A stretch of DNA of 37,164 nt from Flavobacteriales bacterium (GTDB lineage: Bacteria > Bacteroidota > Bacteroidia > Flavobacteriales_D > CANHHI01). The DNA lies in contig CANHHI010000001.1 of assembly GCA_947460225.1 (NCBI GenBank), forward strand, positions 1 to 37,164, in the 5' to 3' direction. A program made the translations under genes and the position numbers. Below the pieces are notes generated by a model. That model did not search any database and was not told the origin of the DNA. It worked only from the letters and a program-made list of their open reading frames with translations. Positions 8,598 through 15,109 of the stretch are shown here, in pieces (position 1 is the first letter of the stretch; every line of letters starts with the position of its first letter).

Positions 8598-10597
8598 CCC
8601 AGCCTCTTTTCCAACCTCGCAATTTCATCTCGCAAAGTGGCTGCACGCATAAATTCGTGTTCTTCGGCGGCTTTTTTCATGGCTTTTTTCAGTTCCGCAA
8701 TGGCTTTTTCCAAATCCTTGCCTTGGAGCGCATCAAGCACTGGATCTATGTACAAGTCTTGTTTTTGGCTTGTGGCACGCCTTGCATCTGCTTTGTTTTG
8801 CTGGTTTTGCGTAATCAAAAGCTGTGCAGGTTTTATAATCGGTTGAGGCACAAGTCCTCTTTCTGCATTGTAAGCGGCTTGTTTTTTGCGCCTGCGATCG
8901 GTTTCATCAATAGCCCTTTGCATGGAATCGGTTGTTCTATCGGCGTACAAAATAGCCATGCCGTGGACATGCCTCGCCGCCCTGCCAATGGTTTGTATGA
9001 GCGAACGGGTGTTGCGCAAAAAGCCCTCCTTATCCGCATCTAAAATCACCACAAGGCTAACCTCTGGCAAATCCAAGCCTTCCCTAAGCAAATTCACCCC
9101 AATCAGCACGTCCAAAATGCCGTCTCGTAGGCGTTGCAGAATTTCCACACGCTCCAAGGTATCTACTTCGGAGTGTATGTACTGGCATTTAATACCTGCT
9201 TGGTCTAAGTATTTGGCAAGTTCTTCTGCCATGCGTTTGGTCAGCGTAGTTACGAGCGTGCGCTCCTGCAAAGCAATGCGCTTGTGGATTTCCTGCAAGA
9301 GGTCATCAATTTGGTTTAAAGTTGGGCGAACCTCTAAAATAGGGTCTAAAAGTCCCGTTGGGCGAATCACTTGGTCCACAAAAGCCCCCTCCGATTGTTG
9401 CATTTCATAATCGGCAGGCGTTGCGCTCACAAAAATGCTCTGCGGGCAAATTTCTTCAAATTCCTCAAAACGCAAAGGGCGATTGTCCAATGCAGCAGGC
9501 AAACGGAAACCATATTCCACCAAATTTTGTTTGCGGGAGCGGTCTCCGCCATACATGGCACGAATTTGTGGCACGGTTACATGGCTTTCGTCTATCACCA
9601 TTAAAAAATCTTTGGGGAAATAATCCAAGAGGCAATACGGACGAACGCCCGGTGCACGCCTATCAAAATAGCGAGAATAATTTTCTATGCCGCTGCAATA
9701 ACCAAGTTCTTTAATCATTTCCAAATCGTAATTGACCCTTTCGGCAAGGCGTTTGGCTTCTTCCTTTTTTTTATTTTGATTAAAAAATTCAACCTGCGCA
9801 AACATATCCTGCTGGATTTCCAAAATAATTTGCCCCAAAGTGTCTCTATTGGTGACAAATAAATTGGCGGGATAAATGGTGCAATGGCTCAAATCTTCCA
9901 TACTATGCCCCGTTTTGGGGTCTATGGTGGTGATGCTTTCTACCTCATCGCCCCAAAAAGCAATGCGCAAAGCAAAATCAGCATAAGCCAAAAACACATC
10001 AACCGTATCGCCTTTCACCCGAAAATTGCCCCGCACAAAATCGCCTTCCGTACGGCTATACAAACCCGTTACCAAATCCAAAAGCAATTTTTGACGGCTT
10101 ATTTTTTGATTTCTTTGCAAATGCACCGCCCCTTGCCCATAAGATTCGGGATTGCCCATACCATAAATGCAAGACACCGAAGACACCACCAGCACATCTT
10201 TTCTGCCACACAGCAAAGCAGACGTTGTGGAAAGGCGCAGTTTTTCTATTTCCGCATTGATGGCTAAATCTTTTTCTATGTAGGTATTGGTGGTGGGAAT
10301 ATAGGCTTCGGGCTGGTAATAATCATAATAAGACACAAAGTATTCCACCAAATTATTGGGGAAAAAACTTTTAAACTCATTGTACAATTGCGCCGCCAAG
10401 GTTTTATTGTGCGCCAGCACCAATGCAGGACGATTGCATTGGGCAATCACGTTGGCAATGGTAAAAGTCTTGCCCGTACCCGTAGCACCCAAAAGCACTT
10501 GGTGTTTATCGCCTCGTTGCAGACCCTCCACCAATTCTTTGATGGCTTGGGGCTGATCGCCAGTAGGCGTAAAAGGATGTTCTAAACAAAAAGACAT
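8594..10597 (-). CDS. uvrB: Excinuclease ABC subunit B
   Basis: 667 residues from ATG 10597, matching UvrB's usual 660-680. UvrB is the helicase-like damage-verification subunit that UvrA loads on DNA and that recruits UvrC. Seen: N-terminal FTPTGDQPQAI, Walker A GATGTGKT at 37-44, the beta-hairpin YYDYYQPEAYIP at 90-101 that clamps one DNA strand, DEAD-type DESHVT near 335, helicase motifs IGRAARH and YADR, and the C-terminal UVR motif EHEFMRAATLRDEIARLEKRL-type for UvrC contact. The frame stays open upstream to 10801, but that part is intergenic repeat and lies upstream of the promoter box, so I exclude it. Its TAA overlaps the pcm stop by 4 bp. Confidence 0.95.
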   Translation of the reverse strand: MSFCLEHPFTPTGDQPQAIKELVEGLQRGDKHQVLLGATGTGKTFTIANVIAQCNRPALVLAHNKTLAAQLYNEFKSFFPNNLVEYFVSYYDYYQPEAYIPTTNTYIEKDLAINAEIEKLRLSTTSALLCGRKDVLVVSSVSCIYGMGNPESYGQGAVHLQRNQKISRQKLLLDLVTGLYSRTEGDFVRGNFRVKGDTVDVFLAYADFALRIAFWGDEVESITTIDPKTGHSMEDLSHCTIYPANLFVTNRDTLGQIILEIQQDMFAQVEFFNQNKKKEEAKRLAERVNYDLEMIKELGYCSGIENYSRYFDRRAPGVRPYCLLDYFPKDFLMVIDESHVTVPQIRAMYGGDRSRKQNLVEYGFRLPAALDNRPLRFEEFEEICPQSIFVSATPADYEMQQSEGAFVDQVIRPTGLLDPILEVRPTLNQIDDLLQEIHKRIALQERTLVTTLTKRMAEELAKYLDQAGIKCQYIHSEVDTLERVEILQRLRDGILDVLIGVNLLREGLDLPEVSLVVILDADKEGFLRNTRSLIQTIGRAARHVHGMAILYADRTTDSMQRAIDETDRRRKKQAAYNAERGLVPQPIIKPAQLLITQNQQNKADARRATSQKQDLYIDPVLDALQGKDLEKAIAELKKAMKKAAEEHEFMRAATLRDEIARLEKRLG

Positions 10598-10606
10598 AAG
10601 AATATG

Positions 10607-10614
10607 CAAATATA
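10607..10614 (-). promoter_or_regulatory. -7 box of uvrB
   Basis: The minus strand reads TATATTTG, a perfect TAnnTTTG box, ending 9 nt before the ATG at 10597. The leader would be only a few nucleotides. No clear -33 TTTG is seen. The box supports the 10597 start and rules out the longer upstream frame. Confidence 0.55.
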
Positions 10615-10641
10615 ATAAAAAGCACGGCATCAGAGATGCGG

Positions 10642-10677
10642 ACACAGTCCGTTTTAATCTGCACCTGCGGTGCAGGC
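10642..10677 (+). repeat. Dispersed palindromic repeat, copy R1
   Basis: It runs ACACAGTCCGTTTTAATC and then the hairpin CTGCACCTGCGGTGCAG plus GC. It matches 33769-33804 with a single mismatch over 36 nt, and matches 10847-10878 in inverted orientation with three mismatches over 32 nt. The hairpin arms are CTGCACC and GGTGCAG around TGC. Confidence 0.8.
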
Positions 10678-10698
10678 GATGCACAGGCAAAATGTAGG

Positions 10699-10715
10699 GG
10701 CGTATGGCATACGCC
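10699..10715. repeat. 17-bp palindrome after TGTAGG
   Basis: GGCGTATG-G-CATACGCC is a perfect 8-bp inverted repeat with a 1-nt centre. It is preceded by AATGTAGG, which also precedes the different palindrome at 33826. It looks like a REP-type intergenic palindrome. Confidence 0.7.
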
Positions 10716-10743
10716 AAGAATGCACATGGATTACAATATCTGG

Positions 10744-10770
10744 TTGGGAACGGTTTATAACCGTTCCCAA
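10744..10770. repeat. 27-bp perfect palindrome
   Basis: TTGGGAACGGTT-TAT-AACCGTTCCCAA has 12 perfect base pairs with a 3-nt loop. The core GGAACGGTT/AACCGTTCC recurs at 33826-33846, and a decayed version (GTTTATAACCATTC followed by AAAAAACGC) is near 10826-10848. It has no T-run on either side, so it is not an obvious intrinsic terminator. Confidence 0.75.
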
Positions 10771-10846
10771 AAAACGCATACCCGTACTCCATAAAACCCA
10801 TAAAACAATTTAGGAGCTATTGTTTGTTTATAACCATTCAAAAAAC

Positions 10847-10878
10847 GCCTGCGCCGTAGGTGCAGATTAAAATGGACT
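10847..10878 (-). repeat. Dispersed palindromic repeat, inverted copy R2
   Basis: GCCTGCGCCGTAGG and then TGCAGATTAAAATGGACT is the reverse complement of R1 with three mismatches. R1 and R2 therefore form a 170-nt-spaced inverted pair around the two palindromes. Confidence 0.75.
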
Positions 10879-10989
10879 AGGTCTGCAAAAATATTTTCAT
10901 TTTGGGTATGGTTAATTGGGAAAATTTGTTTATTTTAGACCCATAACCGCAAAATAATAACTAAATAACCTTTTAAAATTCTCAATTTC

Positions 10990-12093
10990 ATGAAAAAAAC
11001 ACTATTTACCTTACTCTCTTTGGGTGCTTTGCAGGCGCAACCCCCCACCTTAAAAACCAGTGCTGATTTTTTTCTTGTTAGAGAGCAACAACGAGAAAAA
11101 CTAGACACCACTTATTTGTATCCTTCTTCTTATTGGACTTCAATAGATTCTACAGTTTTTGTGGTTTCAAATCTAGCGAAAACGGATAAAGGCAAGTTTT
11201 GGTTTATCAATGCCGAGCGCACAGATTCGCTGGTATGGCAATACAAGCCCCAAACCATTCATTTTGCCATAGAAACCGCAGAGGGAAAACTCAATATGTT
11301 GATGCAATTTCAAGCGGACGATGCCATAAAAGTGCATTATGGCAAGACGAAAGAAAACATACCTTTTGCATGGGCGAAAGAAAACGACCCTTATTTGCTG
11401 GATTTGCGGGCGCAGTATCCCTTAGATTCTTTGGTGTCGGGCAGTACCGATGATTTTCAAAAAGCCTTGAAACTGCTTACTTGGGTGACGAGTCTTTGGA
11501 AACACGATGGCATGAATGAACCCAAAGAAGCACACGCCAAGTATATTTTAGCGCAAGTGGCACAAGGGGAGCGTTTTCGCTGTGTGGAATATGGCACGGT
11601 TTTGCATGCGGTTTTGACCGCAGTAGGTTTGCCCGCAAGGCAAATTGGCTTAAAAAGGAAAGATACCGATAAAATCAGCATGGGTGCGGGGCACGTAGCC
11701 ACGGAAGTATATTTGCCCAGTTTGAAAAAATGGGTATTTTTAGACCCGCAATTTGGCACGTATTTGAGTTATCAAGGAAAACTTTTGAGTGCGGCAGAGG
11801 CGGCGGAGCAATTTACCAAAAATGCCAAAGATATTGCAGTAGGCGGAAATTTGAGTTCGGAAGACCAGCAAAATTACAAAACATGGATTAGACCTTATTT
11901 GTATTATTTGGATTTTTCGGTGGATTTTAGCCCTAGAAATGGAAAAGACCAAAACAGACAGAAATTTGGAGAATTTTCCCAAGTGATGCTGATGCCTTTG
12001 GGCGCAAAGCCTTTAAGGGTATTTCAAAGAAAATATCCCATTAAAAACATGTATTATACCCACAATTTATCTGCGGTGTACCCACAGCTTTAA
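10990..12093 (+). CDS. Secreted transglutaminase-like domain protein
   Basis: 367 residues. Residues 1-16 (MKKTLFTLLSLGALQA) are a typical signal peptide, with cleavage likely after AQA-type residues, so the protein is exported. The transglutaminase-like core is at about 150-260. The catalytic Cys198 is in RFRCVEYGTVLHAVL, His235 in GAGHVATEVYLP, and Asp252 in WVFLDPQFGTY. Bacterial proteins of this superfamily are often cysteine peptidases or crosslinking enzymes on the cell surface. The substrate cannot be told from sequence. The N-terminal 20-140 is a beta-rich region without a recognisable domain. The ATG at 10990 is preceded by an AT-rich stretch with no convincing promoter box. The flanks are repeat-rich on both sides. 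Confidence 0.82.
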   Translation: MKKTLFTLLSLGALQAQPPTLKTSADFFLVREQQREKLDTTYLYPSSYWTSIDSTVFVVSNLAKTDKGKFWFINAERTDSLVWQYKPQTIHFAIETAEGKLNMLMQFQADDAIKVHYGKTKENIPFAWAKENDPYLLDLRAQYPLDSLVSGSTDDFQKALKLLTWVTSLWKHDGMNEPKEAHAKYILAQVAQGERFRCVEYGTVLHAVLTAVGLPARQIGLKRKDTDKISMGAGHVATEVYLPSLKKWVFLDPQFGTYLSYQGKLLSAAEAAEQFTKNAKDIAVGGNLSSEDQQNYKTWIRPYLYYLDFSVDFSPRNGKDQNRQKFGEFSQVMLMPLGAKPLRVFQRKYPIKNMYYTHNLSAVYPQL

Positions 12094-12104
12094 CACTTAA
12101 TTTT

Positions 12105-12287
12105 ATGCAACACACTTTGTCAAAATATTTGCTTTTTCAAGCAGTAGAGGAGCATACTTTGCTTTTTTCTAGCCGAGTAGGCAAGATAATTCAACAATTA
12201 CATCGCCAAAACGTGCAGGATTTGCCTGCCCTGCGAAGCAGATTAAACAGGCTATGCCTGCGGACAATGTCCGTAGTTTTTGCGTAA
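12105..12287 (+). CDS. Doubtful 60-codon ORF, perhaps a gene remnant running into a repeat
   Basis: It starts with ATG 11 nt after the transglutaminase stop and encodes 60 residues. Residues 1 to about 41 (MQHTLSKYLLFQAVEEHTLL and on) read like the helical start of a real protein. From about codon 42 the frame runs through the palindromic repeat at 12231-12273, giving Arg/Leu-rich sequence, and ends on top of the nadE -7 box. This suggests the 5' end of a gene truncated by repeat insertion, or a chance frame. I do not recognise a family. Confidence 0.25.
   Translation: MQHTLSKYLLFQAVEEHTLLFSSRVGKIIQQLHRQNVQDLPALRSRLNRLCLRTMSVVFA
12231..12273. repeat. Palindrome cluster, divergent repeat copy R4
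   Basis: Three short hairpins follow one another: CTGC-GAA-GCAG (12231-12241), CAGGC-TAT-GCCTG (12248-12260) and CGGAC-AAT-GTCCG (12261-12273). The preceding GCCTGC and the GCAGATTAAA portion match inverted repeat R2, and CAGGCTATGCCTG recurs exactly at 34473-34485. The cluster ends 11 nt before the nadE -7 box. Confidence 0.65.
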
Positions 12288-12292
12288 CTTTG
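12285..12292 (+). promoter_or_regulatory. -7 box abutting the nadE start
   Basis: TAACTTTG, a perfect TAnnTTTG box, ends 4 nt before the nadE ATG at 12297. The usual distance from box to transcription start would put +1 at or within the start codon, so the mRNA would be leaderless. No good -33 TTTG is seen; that position falls in the palindrome CGGACAATGTCCG. Confidence 0.5.
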
Positions 12293-12296
12293 TGGC

Positions 12297-13076
12297 ATGA
12301 AATATCAAGCAATAGCTGATTATATTCAAAATTGGCTCCATGATTATAAACAAAATGCCCATTGCAAGGGCTTTGTGGTTGGCGTGTCTGGTGGCGTGGA
12401 CTCTGCTTTGGTTTCTACGCTTTGCGCAAGAACGGAATTGCCAACCCTTTTGGTGAGCCTGCCCATACACCAAAATAGCCAAGAGCATAACAGGGCGATA
12501 AGCCATGTGAATTGGCTAAAAGAGAAACACCCTTGCGTGGAAAGTTTGAATATTGACTTAACAGAAAGTTTTGAAAGTTTGAAAAATAGTTTGCCTCAAA
12601 CTGCGCAAGACCATGCTTTAAGCATGGCAAACACACGAGCACGCCTGCGCATGACTACGCTTTACGCTTTGGCAGGTAGCCGAAATCTTTTGGTGGTGGG
12701 CACGGGCAATAAAGTAGAAGATTTTGGCATCGGCTTTTTTACCAAATATGGCGATGGCGGGGTGGATATAAGTCCTATTGCAGATTTGTATAAAAGCGAG
12801 GTGCGCAAACTAGCGCATTACTTGGGCGTGCACCAAGACCTTGCCAATGCGGTGTCCATAGACGGATTATTTGCCAACTCCCCCAGCGATGAAATGCAAA
12901 TTGGCGCAAGTTATGACGAACTAGAATGGGCTATGGCTTATGAAAAAACACAAAGCCAACAAGTTTTGTCCGAAAGAGAAAAAATAGTATTGAATATTTA
13001 CAATACCCGAAACAAAGCAAACAAACACAAAATAGAGCCCATTCCTGTCTGTATAATTCCCAGAGAATTATTATAA
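12297..13076 (+). CDS. nadE: NH3-dependent NAD+ synthetase
   Basis: 259 residues. It catalyses the last step of NAD synthesis: deamido-NAD is adenylated with ATP and amidated. Seen: the N-type ATP pyrophosphatase P-loop VSGGVDSALVS at 30-40, substrate-contacting regions NTRARLRMTTLYALA and GTGNKVEDFGIGFFTKYGDGG, and SPIADLYKSEVRKLA. There is no N-terminal nitrilase/glutaminase domain, so this is the short ammonia-using form, and its length fits. It overlaps the convergent 73-residue orphan by 6 bp. Its promoter box lies immediately before the ATG. Confidence 0.95.
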   Translation: MKYQAIADYIQNWLHDYKQNAHCKGFVVGVSGGVDSALVSTLCARTELPTLLVSLPIHQNSQEHNRAISHVNWLKEKHPCVESLNIDLTESFESLKNSLPQTAQDHALSMANTRARLRMTTLYALAGSRNLLVVGTGNKVEDFGIGFFTKYGDGGVDISPIADLYKSEVRKLAHYLGVHQDLANAVSIDGLFANSPSDEMQIGASYDELEWAMAYEKTQSQQVLSEREKIVLNIYNTRNKANKHKIEPIPVCIIPRELL

Positions 13077-13292
13077 AAATTCCACCTCTGGCTTATCCAC
13101 AACGTGTATAAATGCAAAATAATAGGCGTAGGTTTTTTTATCTGCATACAAAGCCTGCAATGCTTCGGTATCAGCAAGTTCTTGCGAACTGAACAAAACT
13201 TCTCGGTACATTTCCTTAATGACCTGATTTTCCTGTTCATTTTTACCCAAAGAAATCAAATAATCTTTGGTGGGCAACGCTTTTTCTATCAT
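13071..13292 (-). CDS. Conserved-looking small protein of unknown function (73 residues)
   Basis: MIEKALPTKDYLISLGKNEQ begins a soluble, charged 73-residue protein. The ATG at 13292 overlaps the hemolysin III family stop by 4 bp, a common sign of translational coupling, so it is probably the second gene of that transcript. An upstream in-frame start at 13355 lies inside the neighbouring gene and is less likely. The C-terminal half (TYAYYFAFIHVVDKPEVEFL) suggests a beta strand pair. No family is recognised. The 3' end overlaps nadE by 6 bp, convergently. Confidence 0.6.
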   Translation of the reverse strand: MIEKALPTKDYLISLGKNEQENQVIKEMYREVLFSSQELADTEALQALYADKKTYAYYFAFIHVVDKPEVEFL

Positions 13293-13945
13293 AACAAATA
13301 AAAAGCAATGGATAAATAGTGAAACAAAGCCCCCCCTATCACAAAAAGATGCCAAACCGTATGAGCATATTTAAACTTAGCAAAAGCATAAATCAGCGCA
13401 CCAACCGTATAAGAAGCACCACCCAGCATCAAATAAAGCCAGCCATTGCGTGGCAATTCTTCTATTAAATCCGGCATGATGTACAAAGATGCCCAGCCCA
13501 TGGCAATAAACAAAAAAGTCATCAAAATTTTATACTTACCCGACCAAACCGTTTTGATGATAATCCCCGTTACTGAAACCGCTGCAAGAATAGCAAAAGT
13601 AGCGTATGCTTGGTTGGTTTTGAGGGCAGAAAAAATATACGGTACATACGTGCCAAGTATAAAAATAAATATCGCTGAATGGTCTAAACGCTTGAAAACA
13701 TCTCTGGTTGTAATGTGAATAATGGCATGGTACAAAGTACTCATCAAAAACATAAAAATCATGCTACTGCCAAACACAGCAAAAGCAATCACATCTCCCG
13801 TTGTGCCCTTTAAGGTTGCCACATGAATCAAATAGATAAGTCCTGCATAAGCAAGCAAAGTAGAAATGCCATGCGTAATGGCGTTAGCGATGTCTTCCGC
13901 TGTGGAATACGGAAATAGCTTTGCGAATTCGTCTTTATTTTTCAT
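13289..13945 (-). CDS. Hemolysin III / PAQR family membrane protein
   Basis: 218 residues from ATG 13945. An alternative ATG at 13960 lies within the -7 box and cannot be on the transcript. Seven hydrophobic segments are visible. Family hallmarks are the TAEDIANAITHGIS start, the SSMIFMFLMSTLYHAI segment with Ser/His, the RLDHSAIFIFILGTYVPY motif in mid-protein, and the C-terminal HTVWHLFVIGGALFHYLSI with two His. Together these form the PAQR metal site (Ser, His, Asp, His, His). Bacterial members are inner-membrane proteins linked to membrane homeostasis; haemolytic activity is a historical label. It is co-transcribed with the 73-residue orphan. Confidence 0.88.
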   Translation of the reverse strand: MKNKDEFAKLFPYSTAEDIANAITHGISTLLAYAGLIYLIHVATLKGTTGDVIAFAVFGSSMIFMFLMSTLYHAIIHITTRDVFKRLDHSAIFIFILGTYVPYIFSALKTNQAYATFAILAAVSVTGIIIKTVWSGKYKILMTFLFIAMGWASLYIMPDLIEELPRNGWLYLMLGGASYTVGALIYAFAKFKYAHTVWHLFVIGGALFHYLSIAFYLL

Positions 13946-13957
13946 GCCTTTTTTAGG

Positions 13958-13965
13958 CAAATATA
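13958..13965 (-). promoter_or_regulatory. -7 box of the hemolysin III family gene
   Basis: The minus strand reads TATATTTG, a perfect box, 12 nt before the ATG at 13945 and overlapping the alternative ATG at 13960. The leader includes GCC-TAAAAAA-GGC, a very short hairpin. No clear -33 element is seen. The box makes this gene independent of rpiB. Confidence 0.5.
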
Positions 13966-13988
13966 ATTAAATTCAACTTGAAAAAGCA

Positions 13989-14426
13989 TCAAAATAAATT
14001 TATTTTTTTCACACGTGCTTCGTGCCTGCCCCCCTCAAAATCGGTGTGCAAAAAAGCCTGCAAAATTTCTTTGGCTTTTTCTAAACTGACAAAACGAGCG
14101 GGCAAAACCAAGACATTGGCGTTGTTATGCAAGCGTGCCAAACGTGCGATTTCAACCTCCCAACAAAGCGCAGCACGGATATGCGCATGTTTATTGGCTG
14201 TCATGGCAATGCCATTGCCACTCCCACAAATCAGCACACCCAAATAATATGGGTTTTTCAAAAGCATTGCCGATAAAGCATGGGCATAATTTGGATAATC
14301 TGTGCTATCCAAAGAGTAAGTACCTACGTCTAAACAGGTGTAGCCCTGCACGAGAAAGTCTTTTTGAAGGTCATTTTTAAGTTCATACCCAGCGTGGTCG
14401 CTTCCGAAAACGATGTTTTTTTGCAT
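13989..14426 (-). CDS. rpiB: Ribose 5-phosphate isomerase B
   Basis: 145 residues. RpiB interconverts ribose 5-phosphate and ribulose 5-phosphate in the pentose phosphate pathway and belongs to the LacAB/RpiB fold. Seen: GSDHAGYELK at 8-17 with the Asp-His pair, the catalytic Cys67 in LICGSGNGIAM with the anion-hole GSGNG, and NKHAHIRAALCWE at 78-90 with family-typical His and Arg. The C-terminus is FEGGRHEARVKKI, also typical. The length is standard. No promoter matching the phylum consensus was found upstream, where the space is shared with the divergent GNAT operon promoter. Confidence 0.93.
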   Translation of the reverse strand: MQKNIVFGSDHAGYELKNDLQKDFLVQGYTCLDVGTYSLDSTDYPNYAHALSAMLLKNPYYLGVLICGSGNGIAMTANKHAHIRAALCWEVEIARLARLHNNANVLVLPARFVSLEKAKEILQAFLHTDFEGGRHEARVKKINLF

Positions 14427-14450
14427 ATTGACTGTTTTTTTTTATCTTTG
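14420..14450 (+). promoter_or_regulatory. Promoter of the GNAT-kinase-regulator operon
   Basis: TTTG (14420-14423), 19 nt, then TATCTTTG (14443-14450) is a full match to the Bacteroidota -33/-7 consensus. The predicted start of transcription is near 14455-14457, exactly where an inverted repeat begins. The -33 element lies within the first codons of divergent rpiB. Confidence 0.7.
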
Positions 14451-14456
14451 CCTAGT

Positions 14457-14474
14457 CTCAAACAAACGTTTGAG
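14457..14474. promoter_or_regulatory. Inverted repeat at the predicted transcription start
   Basis: CTCAAAC-AAAC-GTTTGAG has a perfect 7-bp stem and a 4-nt loop; the core CAAACGTTTG is itself a palindrome. It could be an operator for a dimeric regulator or a 5'-terminal mRNA hairpin. The downstream response regulator is a candidate binder (inference only). Confidence 0.5.
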
Positions 14475-14489
14475 TTTTGCTATATTATC

Positions 14490-15095
14490 ATGCGCATTGC
14501 CAAAGTTACGGATAAAAATCTTGTTGTAGATCTTTTGGTGGAATCTTTTTTAAATAATCCCAATGTACAAACTTTGGTAAAAAACGATAAACACAAAGAA
14601 AGACGCATAAAACACCTCTCGTGTTATATTTTTGATTTGCATGTGCATCAAAATTGCATTTATTTAAGTTCAGATGAAAAAGGATTTGCCATTCTCACAC
14701 ACTCCAATGCACCAAAATTGCCCTTATGGAAAATAATTTGGCTACAATTTAGACTTGTATTTAGTGTAATTGGCTGGACTCGAGTTTGGTCTGTTTTTAG
14801 AAGAGACACCCGAACAAAAAAGCGCAGAGAAAAAGAAGCAGGCGGGAAACCGTATATTCACTTTTATGCCTTGGGCATTTCAAAAGCATCAAGAGGTTTG
14901 CAAGAGGAAAAAGAATCGGCTATTTTAGAGTTTAAACATTTGGCTTGGGAATTGTCAGAAGGAAAGAACATACCTTTGTTTGCAGAAACAACGGTTAGAA
15001 AAAATAAAATTGCTTATGAATGGCTGGGCTTTAAAGTATATCAACAATGGGAATTTCCTTCGGAAGGCTTTACCATGTGGCTACTCATGCGATAA
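14490..15095 (+). CDS. GNAT family N-acetyltransferase
   Basis: 201 residues from ATG 14490, chosen because it follows the promoter; the upstream open frame precedes the transcription start. GNAT enzymes transfer an acetyl group from acetyl-CoA to amines. Seen: the C-terminal half has the expected order YIHFYALGISKASRGLQEEK (strand 4 and the degenerate acetyl-CoA loop), a helix, NIPLFAETTVRKNKIAYEWL (strand 5 with the conserved Asn), then GFKVYQQWEF. The R/Q-x-x-G-x-G/A loop is degenerate (RGLQEE), which weakens confidence in catalytic activity. The substrate is unknown. It is the first gene of an operon with a sensor kinase and response regulator. Confidence 0.75.
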   Translation: MRIAKVTDKNLVVDLLVESFLNNPNVQTLVKNDKHKERRIKHLSCYIFDLHVHQNCIYLSSDEKGFAILTHSNAPKLPLWKIIWLQFRLVFSVIGWTRVWSVFRRDTRTKKRREKEAGGKPYIHFYALGISKASRGLQEEKESAILEFKHLAWELSEGKNIPLFAETTVRKNKIAYEWLGFKVYQQWEFPSEGFTMWLLMR

Positions 15096-15109
15096 ATAGA
15101 TTTATCCAT

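Larger units (their letters stand above)
10598..10989. repeat. Intergenic repeat mosaic between uvrB and the transglutaminase gene
   Basis: This 392-nt gap holds the uvrB promoter box, a forward copy of a dispersed repeat (10642-10677), a 17-bp palindrome (10699-10715), a 27-bp palindrome (10744-10770), a degenerate copy of the latter (about 10823-10846), and an inverted copy of the repeat (10847-10878). No protein-coding gene is credible here. The frames that look open are made of repeat sequence. Confidence 0.75.

Noticed and set aside
10699..10770. Intrinsic terminators for uvrB or the transglutaminase gene
   Set aside because: The palindromes are strong but have no T-run, and both flanking genes read away from the gap.
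10598..10801. 68-residue N-terminal extension of UvrB
   Set aside because: It is repeat DNA, lies upstream of the -7 box, and UvrB homologues begin at the MSFCLEHPF-type sequence.
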